Assembly: GCA_002414385.1 (NCBI GenBank)
Contig: DHZH01000001.1
Span: 124,431 to 188,430 of the forward strand
Length of the DNA: 64,000 bases
DNA from: Gammaproteobacteria bacterium UBA5109
GTDB taxonomy: Bacteria; Pseudomonadota; Gammaproteobacteria; Pseudomonadales; Pseudohongiellaceae
Direction of reading: 5' to 3'
The notes under the pieces were generated by a model. That model searched no databases, was not told the DNA's origin, and was given only the letters and a program-made list of their open reading frames with translations. Both the position numbers and the translations under genes were made by a program. Shown in pieces: positions 18,038 to 26,029 of this stretch (positions are counted from its first letter, which is position 1; each line of letters starts with the position of its first letter).

Positions 18038-18702
18038 CAGATAAATTTGCCTCCCTGCAGTCGCTGCTGTCGGCCACAGCGCAATGCCAGATTTTCATTA
18101 TGTGTGACAAATAGCAGTGTCATTTTGTGCTGTTCCACCAGGTCAAAAATCATCTTGCTGATCAGTTCACCGGTGGCATTATCCAGATTGCCCGTGGGTT
18201 CATCGGCCAGCAATATCTTTGGTCTCACCACCATGGCACGCGCGATTGCCACACGCTGACATTCACCGCCACTGAGCTGATGCGGAAAATGGTCCATGCG
18301 ATGTGACAGACCGACCTGGTCGAGAGCTTCACGGGCTTTTTCAGTGGCATCTGCATCCTTGAACAGATCCAGTGGCAATGAAACATTTTCCAGCGCCGTC
18401 AGGTGCGACATCAAATGAAATTGCTGGAAAATAATACCTATATTTTTGGCGCGGAATTTTGCCAGTTGTTCTTCACTGAGTTCCTGCATGTTCTGTCCGG
18501 TGAGCAGAATTTCTCCGGAGCTGGGGCTGTCCAGTCCGGCCAGCAGACTCAGGAGAGTGGATTTACCACTGCCTGACTGGCCGAGAATTGCCACTGTTTC
18601 ACCGGCCTCAACAGCCAGGTTCAGATCCATAAGCACTTCAATTGGCTCATGACTGGCAGCCGTTTCAAAACGCTTGAATAGCTTATTGACTTCGAGAATC
18701 AT
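18037..18702 (-). CDS. ABC transporter ATP-binding subunit (YbbA/LolD-type)
   Basis: The 221-residue ATPase has Walker A GQSGSGKST, Q-loop FQQFHLM, signature LSGGECQRVAIARAM, Walker B ILLADEPTGNLD and the H-loop THN. It belongs to the MacB/LolD/YbbA subfamily, which works with FtsX-type permeases. It overlaps its permease partner by one base in a TGATG junction, ensuring coupled translation. The esterase gene ends 15 bases upstream. Confidence 0.95.
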   Translation of the reverse strand: MILEVNKLFKRFETAASHEPIEVLMDLNLAVEAGETVAILGQSGSGKSTLLSLLAGLDSPSSGEILLTGQNMQELSEEQLAKFRAKNIGIIFQQFHLMSHLTALENVSLPLDLFKDADATEKAREALDQVGLSHRMDHFPHQLSGGECQRVAIARAMVVRPKILLADEPTGNLDNATGELISKMIFDLVEQHKMTLLFVTHNENLALRCGRQQRLQGGKFI

Positions 18703-18717
18703 GAAATACCTGTCTGT

Positions 18718-19338
18718 TTATTCCTGCGGGAGAAGCGGAAGCAAAAAATCGTAAACATGTGCTGCGACGATTACACTGCCTTCGGCATTGGGATGAATGC
18801 CATCAGCCTGATTCAGTTCCGGCATGGCTGCGACATCCTGCAGCAAAAAAGGCATTAGTGGAATGTCATAGTGTGCTGCGAGATCCGGGAAGACCCGGGC
18901 AAATTCAGTGGTATATTCCTCGCCCATATTGGGCGGAATCAGCATGCCGGCCAGAGCCACATCGACATTATTGGACAGGGCAAATTCAATGGCCTCGGCC
19001 AGATTGTTTCGCATATTGGCTACATTCAATCCGCGTAGCCCATCGTTGGCACCGAGGGCCAGAAACACCAGATCGGGTTGTGAACGTACATACCACTGCA
19101 TGCGTTCCAGCGCACTGGCAGAAGTGGAGCCGCTGATACCGGCATTGATTACATTAATATGCCCATAACCCTCAGCCTGCAGCTTTTCATCTACCAGGCT
19201 GGGATAAGCCTGCACGGCATCCAGCCCCAGTCCTTCAGTCAGGGAATCGCCGAGAAACAGAACAGTATACTCTTCCTGGCCCAGCACACTGGGACTTAGA
19301 AACAGGAGACTGATTATAAGGGCACGCAACATCGGCAT
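18718..19338 (-). CDS. tesA: Periplasmic GDSL esterase / lysophospholipase (TesA-type)
   Basis: The 206-residue protein has a signal peptide ending near LGQ and all SGNH-hydrolase blocks: GDSLTEGLG (block I, nucleophile Ser), NAGISGSTSAS (block II), LALGANDGLRG (block III) and DGIHPNAEG (block V, Asp and His). This is the TesA/arylesterase branch, a multifunctional thioesterase and lysophospholipase in the periplasm. In E. coli tesA is divergent from ybbA; here it is in the same direction as the ABC genes. Confidence 0.92.
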   Translation of the reverse strand: MPMLRALIISLLFLSPSVLGQEEYTVLFLGDSLTEGLGLDAVQAYPSLVDEKLQAEGYGHINVINAGISGSTSASALERMQWYVRSQPDLVFLALGANDGLRGLNVANMRNNLAEAIEFALSNNVDVALAGMLIPPNMGEEYTTEFARVFPDLAAHYDIPLMPFLLQDVAAMPELNQADGIHPNAEGSVIVAAHVYDFLLPLLPQE

Positions 19339-19423
19339 ATTCTATCGTAATGATTAAGCAGAAGAATGAACTGTTTACGGAAATACGGTGAAAAAGGATT
19401 GTTTCCCACCGCTTTCCTAAAAT

Positions 19424-20314
19424 TTACATGCGTAGCAGTTCACTGTAGATAGCGGTCAGCATGCCTGTCGGGTCGCCCCAGCGATCATCATATTCTTCAG
19501 TGAGCCCGGCATCCAGAATTTGTTCAAGGCTCATGCCCTGGGCGATGGCATTTTTTACCCGGTTACTGATGGTATGGAACATATTGAGTTGCGATTGCAC
19601 ATCAGCCTGGCTGCTGAGCACGCCGTGGCCGGGCAGGAACCGGGTATCGGCATTGGAGATATCAACAAGCGCTTCATAGGCCGCGACAATACCGTAAAAA
19701 CTGCCGTTGGCATTGGTATCTACGCGGGGATAGGCGTTGGTACGGAATACATCACCGGTATGAATGATATTGGCATCAGTAAAATAGACAAAGGAGTCGC
19801 CATCGGTATGCCCCGGCCCCAGGTGGAAAACATGAATGTCGTGGCCGTTCAGATGGAAATTCATGGATTCCGGGAAAGTCACTACCGGTAAACTGCGGCG
19901 CTGTTCGGCACTCATCATCATGTTGTCACGGGTATAGTCGGCAGACAGTCTGTCACGCACATTTTCGTGGGCAAAAATAATGGCGCCAGCATCCGCCATA
20001 TTGGCATTTCCGCCAACATGATCACCATGATAATGGGTATTGAATACAAAGCGCACCGGTTCGCTGGTGATACTGGCCACTGCATCAAGAATACGGCCGC
20101 TCAGGGGTGCAAACTGGTCATCAATCAGGAACACACCATCATCACCGATTGAAACACCGATATTGCCCCCTTGTCCTTCGAGGAAATAAAGGTTGTCAGT
20201 CAGCTGGTGGGGAATGATTTCCACATCGCTCATGTCACCCTGGGCGCTAAGTTGCAGAGGCAACAGGGCTAAAACAAGAGGAAGCAACTTGAATGAAAAT
20301 ATTTTCTTGAACAT
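19424..20314 (-). CDS. Exported MBL-fold hydrolase (canonical HxHxDH)
   Basis: The 296-residue protein has a signal peptide (cleavage near LSAQ) and the complete motif NTHYHGDHVGGN. Other metal ligands lie in PGHTDGDSF, HTGDVF and LPGHG. This branch of exported MBL hydrolases is common in marine gammaproteobacteria and is usually annotated only by fold; a beta-lactamase or lactonase role is possible but not shown. It lies alone, with a 436-bp AT-rich region upstream that it shares with the divergent PadR gene. Confidence 0.82.
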   Translation of the reverse strand: MFKKIFSFKLLPLVLALLPLQLSAQGDMSDVEIIPHQLTDNLYFLEGQGGNIGVSIGDDGVFLIDDQFAPLSGRILDAVASITSEPVRFVFNTHYHGDHVGGNANMADAGAIIFAHENVRDRLSADYTRDNMMMSAEQRRSLPVVTFPESMNFHLNGHDIHVFHLGPGHTDGDSFVYFTDANIIHTGDVFRTNAYPRVDTNANGSFYGIVAAYEALVDISNADTRFLPGHGVLSSQADVQSQLNMFHTISNRVKNAIAQGMSLEQILDAGLTEEYDDRWGDPTGMLTAIYSELLRM

Positions 20315-20655
20315 TGAGACTTCTCCGGTCTGTATTGTTGATTTTGATTGGAGGCAGTAAAAATTGATTATTTTCAGATTAATTAAAGTGCCCCGAGCAT
20401 ACCTTCAGATTCAGGCATCATCCAGACTTTTTGTATTTTCGTACAATTCCCGGCGATTCGCGCTTCACTGACAAAATGTCGCAGGAAATATTGTAAAAAA
20501 TAAGGATTATTGGCTGGTCAAATAACCAAATAATTGGCTTTTTAGACATAAGCCCTGTTTTAAAGCTCAACTGGTCAAAACAAAACATATACATATCAAT
20601 AAGATAGGTATTTTTTCAGAGCTGGCACAGCTTCTGCATATATTACAATGCAGGC

Positions 20656-20688
20656 ATAGTCTAAATATTGCTAATCAATTTAGACTAT
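20656..20688. promoter_or_regulatory. Candidate PadR operator 1
   Basis: ATAGTCTAAAT and ATTTAGACTAT are perfect 11-bp arms around 11 bp, about 60-95 bp upstream of the padR start. Its TCTAAAT core recurs in operator 2. Confidence 0.6.
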
Positions 20689-20703
20689 TATAAAATATCA
20701 TAC

Positions 20704-20714
20704 TCTAAATTAGA
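20704..20714. promoter_or_regulatory. Candidate PadR operator 2
   Basis: The perfect palindrome TCTAAATTAGA shares its TCTAA half-site with operator 1. The two centres are about 37 bp apart, suggesting that two dimers bind the region before the padR-RND operon. Confidence 0.5.
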
Positions 20715-20750
20715 TTGTTTTAACGAATTTTAATAATGACTCAATAAACT

Positions 20751-21302
20751 ATGAATACGAGAACACTATGCTTGGGAGCCCTGAGCTTGGGCAAGGCTTC
20801 CGGTTACGACATCGGCAAACAGTTGAATGAAGTATTCGGCCAATTTGTCGATATTGCCTCCAGCGGCGTTTATCCGGCACTGCGAAGTCTGGCTGAAGAA
20901 GGCCTGGTTAAATGTGAAGTGGTTGAGCAGGACGGATTACCCAATAAAAAGATTTATGAGCTGACAGCCGAAGGCAGAAAAACACTGCAGGAAGAACTGG
21001 AAGTATTGCACCCTACGCATAAAGTTAAATCACAGTTTATGTTATTGCTGTTTTTCGCCGAGCAGATATCTGCAGAACGAATGAAAAATATTATTCAGGA
21101 ACGTTTGAGTGAAATAGACAGTTTTTTTGAGGCAGAACCAATGATACGGAATCAGGTATGCGGTAGCCCCGGTCAGAGTTTTTTACTTGATTATGTAATA
21201 CACAAGTTTGAAACCGAAAAGCAATTTCTGGAAAGCAGATCCTGCGATCTGCTGGAGCAGTTAGATGGAAGTGCGCAATTGAAAATAGGGGAAGCATCAT
21301 GA
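20751..21302 (+). CDS. PadR-family transcriptional regulator
   Basis: The 183-residue protein starts with the PadR winged helix (LCLGALSLGKASGYDIGKQL, SSGVYPALRSLAEEGLV, KKIYELTAEGRKTL) and has a C-terminal dimerisation domain with a helix rich in E and F. PadR proteins often repress drug-efflux genes and release DNA on binding an inducer. It is the first gene of an operon with the RND adaptor and pump (4-base ATGA overlap with the adaptor) and probably represses it from the palindromes upstream. Confidence 0.9.
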   Translation: MNTRTLCLGALSLGKASGYDIGKQLNEVFGQFVDIASSGVYPALRSLAEEGLVKCEVVEQDGLPNKKIYELTAEGRKTLQEELEVLHPTHKVKSQFMLLLFFAEQISAERMKNIIQERLSEIDSFFEAEPMIRNQVCGSPGQSFLLDYVIHKFETEKQFLESRSCDLLEQLDGSAQLKIGEAS

Positions 21303-22402
21303 AAAACTCAATAGGAATCTCGCTGGCCGTTTGCCTGGCGCTGGTCATATGGATGGCCGCCGGCATGGTGAGTGAAGGCGAAGGAACTGCCGGACAGAGT
21401 GAAAACTCTGCAACAGATGGTACCTCTACTGATAATCGGGTACTGGTAGAGGTTACGCCGATGCAGGCTGAAGAGATTACCTCTTATATTCTCAGCAACG
21501 GCAGTATTACTCCGGACCGGGAAGTCGTTGTGCGCGCTGAAACTGCCGGACAGATTGAAGATATTCTGGTGGAAGAGGGTGCCTATGTAGAAGCTAACAG
21601 CGTCATCATGCGTCTTGAACTGGATGACCGGCAGATTCGCGAAGAGCAGGCTGAGATAAATGTGCAGGAAAAACAGCGCCTGTATGATGCAGCGGCCAAT
21701 CTGCTGGACAGAAACTTTGCATCCCAGTCTGAAGTGGATAATGCCCTGACCCAGTTAAAACTGGCTGAGGTAGAGCTGGAGCGTATTCGCCTGGAAATCG
21801 AGAAAACCTTTATTCGTGCCCCGTTTGCCGGCTTCATTGAAGAGAACATTGTTGATGTCGGTGAATATGTCAGCATTGGCAATGAAATGATTCGTCTGGT
21901 GGATAATGATCCGCTGGTGGTCACTGCACATATTTCCCAGAATGATGTCGACTACCTGAGCGTGGGTACCGAGGCAATTGTGGAACTGATAAACGGTAAT
22001 GAACGTCGTGGGCAGGTTCGCTTTATTTCCCCGCGGGCCAACGAGTCCACCCGGACTTTCCGGGTTGAGATTGCAGTCCCGAATACCGACGGCTTGCGTT
22101 CCGGCAGCAGTGTAACGGCGCGTATACCACGTCGCCAGGTCATGGCACATTATATTTCGGCCGGTTTGCTGACTCTGAATGAGGAAGGCGATATCGGGCT
22201 CAAAACCATAGATCCGGAAGGCCGGGTTGCCTTTCATGAAATCACCATTGAACGCTCGGATGTTGATGGCATGTGGGTCAGCGGTTTGCCGCAGCAGGCA
22301 CAGGTTATTACAGCGGGGCAGGGCTTTGCCCCGATCGGCGAGTCGGTTCGCATGACAATGAATGACAGCTCTATTGTGGGTAAGCATCACGACTATGAGT
22401 GA
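21299..22402 (+). CDS. RND efflux periplasmic adaptor (MFP)
   Basis: The 367-residue adaptor has an N-terminal hydrophobic anchor (about 6-23) and no lipobox cysteine. The biotinyl-lipoyl half-motif is GQIEDILVEEGAYVEA and the second is RAPFAGFIEENIVDVGEYVSIG, around a short coiled-coil hairpin (about 110-165). Beta-barrel and membrane-proximal domains follow. It links the inner-membrane pump to an outer-membrane channel, which is not encoded here. It overlaps padR by 4 bases and the pump starts 61 bp after its stop. Confidence 0.93.
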   Translation: MKNSIGISLAVCLALVIWMAAGMVSEGEGTAGQSENSATDGTSTDNRVLVEVTPMQAEEITSYILSNGSITPDREVVVRAETAGQIEDILVEEGAYVEANSVIMRLELDDRQIREEQAEINVQEKQRLYDAAANLLDRNFASQSEVDNALTQLKLAEVELERIRLEIEKTFIRAPFAGFIEENIVDVGEYVSIGNEMIRLVDNDPLVVTAHISQNDVDYLSVGTEAIVELINGNERRGQVRFISPRANESTRTFRVEIAVPNTDGLRSGSSVTARIPRRQVMAHYISAGLLTLNEEGDIGLKTIDPEGRVAFHEITIERSDVDGMWVSGLPQQAQVITAGQGFAPIGESVRMTMNDSSIVGKHHDYE

Positions 22403-22463
22403 AAGACTCAATGACGCTGACGGACTACTGAGAAATTAATTACAGGATCAGACGAAGAACACC

Positions 22464-25400
22464 ATGCATACTTTAATTGATGCGGCATTTTCACGACCCA
22501 GGGTGGTCATACTGGTTTTACTGGCAATCATTATTGCCGGAATTTCTTCCTATATAAGTATTCCCAAGGAGTCCAATCCGGATATTGCCATTCCCATCGT
22601 CTATGTCTCGATGGTGCATGAAGGCATATCGCCGGAAGATGCCGAGCGCCTCCTGGTTTTGCCGATGGAACGAGAGCTGCAGAGTATCGAAGGTCTGGAC
22701 GAAATGACATCCACTGCTTCGGAAGGTCATGCCTCGGTGCTGATGGAATTTGATGCCGGTTATGATATCGAACTGGCACTTGATGATGTTCGTGAACAGG
22801 TGGATCGTGCCCGCGCCGAATTGCCTGCCGAGACCCTTGAGCCTACGGTCAATGAAGTCAATATGGCGGACTTTCCGGTGTTGTCCGTATCGCTTTCAGG
22901 CCGGGTTTCCGAGCGCACACTGATCACCATTGCCCGCGACCTGCAGGATCGTATTGAGGGTCTTGGTAATGTACTGGAAGTTACCATCGGTGGTGACCGT
23001 GAAGAGATGCTCGAAGTCCTTATCGAACCGGATACGCTGGATGCCTATCAGTTATCTTTTCAGGACATTAACAACCTGGTCCAGGGTAATAACCAGCTGA
23101 TTGCTGCCGGCGCACTTGATTCCGGTTCCGGCCGTATGGTTCTGAAGGTACCTGGTGTTATTGCTGATCTTGATGACATGATGAATATGCCGGTCAAGAT
23201 ACAGGATGATCAGGTAGTGACTTTTCAGGATATCGCCACCCTGCGCCGGACTTTCAAGGATCCGGAAACCTTTGCCCGTATTGATGGAGAAAATGCCGTA
23301 GTGCTGGAGATATCCAAGCGTTCCGGTGCCAACATCATTGAGACCATTGAAAGTGTGCGTACATTGATCAGCCAGGCCCAGCAGGGCTGGCCCGCGTCAA
23401 TTGAAGTGACCTATCTGCTGGATGGTTCCGAGCAGATTCGTGACATGCTGGGTGAACTGGAAAATAATGTCATCACGGCAATCCTGCTGGTGATGATAGT
23501 GATTATTGCAGCACTGGGTGTACGCCCCGCTTTACTGGTGGGGCTGGCAATTCCCGGTTCTTTCCTGGCCGGTATCCTGATTTTGAATATTATGGGTCTG
23601 ACTCTGAATATGATTGTTCTGTTCAGCCTGATCCTGGTGGTCGGTATGCTGGTGGATGGTGCAATCATTACCATTGAACTGGCTGAGCGTCTGCATTCCG
23701 AGGGACTCACCAAGAAAGAAGCCTTTGCCAGCGCCGCCAAGCGTATGGCCTGGCCGATTATTGCTTCAACCGCAACTACCCTGACTGTGTTTGTACCCCT
23801 GCTGTTCTGGCCGGGAATGATTGGCGAATTTATGAAATTCCTGCCAATTACGGTACTGGCAACACTTGGTGCGTCGCTGTTCATGGCATTGCTGTTTGTG
23901 CCGGTTGTCGGCGGTGTGATTGGCCGTCAGGTTGCCGCTAAAACCACTGCCGGGACAGAAAAGCACAGGCCTCACCAGAGTATGAAAAAAGCTGGCTATC
24001 TGACCAAAAAATACCTGGGTTTCCTGGGGGGCCTGCTCAGACATCCAGCAAAAGTTCTGGTGCTCATGGTAGGTTTCCTGCTGGGCTCCTATGTTGCCTA
24101 TGGCGTTCTTGGCAAGGGCGTGGAGTTTTTCCCGGCGGTTGAACCCGAATTTGTTCAGGTACAGGTTCATGCCCGCGGTGACCTGTCTGTGTATGAAAAA
24201 GACCAGATCATGCGTGATGTTGAAAATCTGTTGCTGGATATGAATTACCTGGAAGCAGTCTATACCCGAACCGGTTCGAGTGGCGGTGGTGGCATGGGTG
24301 GAGGTAGTTCCACAGAGGATACCATCGGAGTTGTTCAGCTTGAATTTGTTAACTGGCAGTTGCGTCCACCAGCCGCTGAACTGCAGCGTGAAGTCAGACA
24401 GCGTCTGGCCAATGTGCCCGGTATCCAGATTGAAATGACTGAGCAGGAACAGGGCCCGCCAACCGGTAAACCGCTGCAACTGGAAGTTCGTGCCAATGAT
24501 TTTGCTGTGCTGGATTCAAGCGTGGCACTGATTCGTGATGCAATGGATGAGGTCGGTGGCTTCACTAATATTGAAGACACCCGCACCTTGCCGGGCATTG
24601 AGTGGGAACTGGTGGTTGACCGTGAAGAAGCAGCGCGCTTTGGTGCGGATGTATCCAGTCTCGGTTCTGCCGTGCAGTTACTGACCACGGGTCTGAAGAT
24701 TTCTGAATATGAACCGGACGATGCCGATGAGGAACTGGACATTCGTGTGCGTTTTACTGATGAAAACCGTAACCTGGAACGCTTGATGCAGTTGACGATT
24801 CCGACTCCCAATGGGCAGGTGCCGATCAGTAATTTCATCAGCTTCGAGACTTCACAAAAAACTTCGGTGATTAACCGGATTGATGGTTCCCGCAGTCTGA
24901 CAATTTCGGCTGACGTTGAGGATGGTATTCTCGCGGCCAGCAAAATCAATGAGCTCAGAGATAACCTGATGCAAAAATCATTTGATCCCCAGGTGCAGGT
25001 GCAGTTTGGCGGACAGGACGAAGACCAGGCAGAAGCCGGTGCCTTCCTGTCACAGGCGTTTGCGGTTTCCATCGTGCTGATGATCATAATTCTGTTGCTG
25101 CAGTTTAATAATTTTTATCAGTCTTTCCTGATCATTTCTGCCGTCGTGTTTTCCACTGCCGGTGTGCTGATTTTCCTGATTGTCAGTGGCCAGCCCTTTG
25201 GTATTGTCATGTGCGGTATCGGCATCATCGCGCTGGCGGGTATCGTGGTGAACAACAATATCGTCCTGATTGATACCTTCAATGAAGTCAGACGCGATAC
25301 TGATCTGGCCTTGATTGATGCGGTGCTGGAAACTGCAGCCCAGAGAATTCGCCCGGTATTGCTGACTTCCAGTACAACCATACTGGGTCTGGTTCCCATG

Positions 25401-25625
25401 GTGCTGGCGGTATCTATCAATGTTATCGACCAGGAAATCATTGTTGGCGGACCCTCGACACAAATGTGGGTACAACTGTCGACGGCTATCGCCGGTGGTT
25501 TGCTGTTTGCAACCCTGCTGACGCTGGTGTTTACACCGTGTATGCTGGTGCTTGGTGAGAAAATCTTTAAAAGAAGCAGACAACCAGGCCGACCAGGAAC
25601 CAGGCTGGATCTACAGACTGCATGA
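22464..25625 (+). CDS. RND efflux transporter, inner-membrane pump
   Basis: The 1053-residue pump has the two-repeat RND layout with 12 transmembrane segments. The N-terminus reads LIDAAFSRPRVVILVLLAII. GMLVDGAIITIELAERL lies in the TM4 region and supplies an acidic proton-relay residue. A second relay-region segment is GIIALAGIVVNNNIVLIDTFNE. It belongs to the AcrB/MexF-like hydrophobic group, near the branch with glycine-rich periplasmic loops (SSGGGGMGGGSS). Substrates are unknown; PadR control suggests small aromatic or toxic compounds. The lone receiver domain starts at its stop, overlapping by four bases. Confidence 0.93.
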   Translation: MHTLIDAAFSRPRVVILVLLAIIIAGISSYISIPKESNPDIAIPIVYVSMVHEGISPEDAERLLVLPMERELQSIEGLDEMTSTASEGHASVLMEFDAGYDIELALDDVREQVDRARAELPAETLEPTVNEVNMADFPVLSVSLSGRVSERTLITIARDLQDRIEGLGNVLEVTIGGDREEMLEVLIEPDTLDAYQLSFQDINNLVQGNNQLIAAGALDSGSGRMVLKVPGVIADLDDMMNMPVKIQDDQVVTFQDIATLRRTFKDPETFARIDGENAVVLEISKRSGANIIETIESVRTLISQAQQGWPASIEVTYLLDGSEQIRDMLGELENNVITAILLVMIVIIAALGVRPALLVGLAIPGSFLAGILILNIMGLTLNMIVLFSLILVVGMLVDGAIITIELAERLHSEGLTKKEAFASAAKRMAWPIIASTATTLTVFVPLLFWPGMIGEFMKFLPITVLATLGASLFMALLFVPVVGGVIGRQVAAKTTAGTEKHRPHQSMKKAGYLTKKYLGFLGGLLRHPAKVLVLMVGFLLGSYVAYGVLGKGVEFFPAVEPEFVQVQVHARGDLSVYEKDQIMRDVENLLLDMNYLEAVYTRTGSSGGGGMGGGSSTEDTIGVVQLEFVNWQLRPPAAELQREVRQRLANVPGIQIEMTEQEQGPPTGKPLQLEVRANDFAVLDSSVALIRDAMDEVGGFTNIEDTRTLPGIEWELVVDREEAARFGADVSSLGSAVQLLTTGLKISEYEPDDADEELDIRVRFTDENRNLERLMQLTIPTPNGQVPISNFISFETSQKTSVINRIDGSRSLTISADVEDGILAASKINELRDNLMQKSFDPQVQVQFGGQDEDQAEAGAFLSQAFAVSIVLMIIILLLQFNNFYQSFLIISAVVFSTAGVLIFLIVSGQPFGIVMCGIGIIALAGIVVNNNIVLIDTFNEVRRDTDLALIDAVLETAAQRIRPVLLTSSTTILGLVPMVLAVSINVIDQEIIVGGPSTQMWVQLSTAIAGGLLFATLLTLVFTPCMLVLGEKIFKRSRQPGRPGTRLDLQTA

Positions 25626-26005
25626 TAAGCCAGATCAACGCACGTATACTTTTGGCTGAAGACAACAAAGCCAATCAGCGCGTCAGCGCTGTCATGCTGC
25701 AGAAAGTAGGCGTGGAAGTGGATATCGCCGAAGACGGTCTGCAGGTATTATCACTGGTAACACAGAAAGATTATGACCTGATCCTGATGGACTGCCAGAT
25801 GCCAAATATGGATGGACTGGAAGCTACGGCTGAACTTCGACAGATGCAGGACGGTAAATATAAGAATCTTCCGATTATTGCCCTGACTGCGGATGTGCAG
25901 CAGGATACCCGGGAAAAATGTGAGGAGGTCGGCATGAATGATTTCCTGAGCAAACCTTTCACCTTTGACAAGCTAATCAAAGTACTGCAAAAACACCTCG
26001 ATTAA
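25622..26005 (+). CDS. Single-domain response regulator (REC only)
   Basis: The 127-residue receiver domain is complete: acidic pair in ILLAEDNKAN, phospho-acceptor Asp in LILMDCQMPNMDG, Thr in ALTAD and Lys in SKPF. Its phrases (NKANQRV, MPNMDGLEAT) are those of receivers fused to hybrid kinases. No output domain or kinase is adjacent. It overlaps the RND pump by 4 bases (ATGA), an unusual partner. It may relay phosphate to an HPt protein; the only one in the window is the LuxU-like protein at 32186-32536. Confidence 0.88.
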   Translation: MISQINARILLAEDNKANQRVSAVMLQKVGVEVDIAEDGLQVLSLVTQKDYDLILMDCQMPNMDGLEATAELRQMQDGKYKNLPIIALTADVQQDTREKCEEVGMNDFLSKPFTFDKLIKVLQKHLD

Positions 26006-26029
26006 TCCTGCACTTAATTTTGCTTCACT

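Larger units (their letters stand above)
20315..20750. other. AT-rich divergent regulatory region
   Basis: These 436 bp hold no gene. The half nearer the PadR gene contains two palindromes (20656-20688 and 20704-20714) annotated separately. The rest is AT-rich with no other symmetry I would report. Confidence 0.5.

Noticed and set aside
19424..20314. Class B metallo-beta-lactamase
   Set aside because: The metal motif is complete but the surrounding sequence is that of general exported MBL hydrolases; no evidence of beta-lactamase loops.
23766..24479. Minus-strand 237-codon frame inside the RND pump gene
   Set aside because: Composition (His, Gln-rich) is that of a reverse frame; the pump is complete and conserved.
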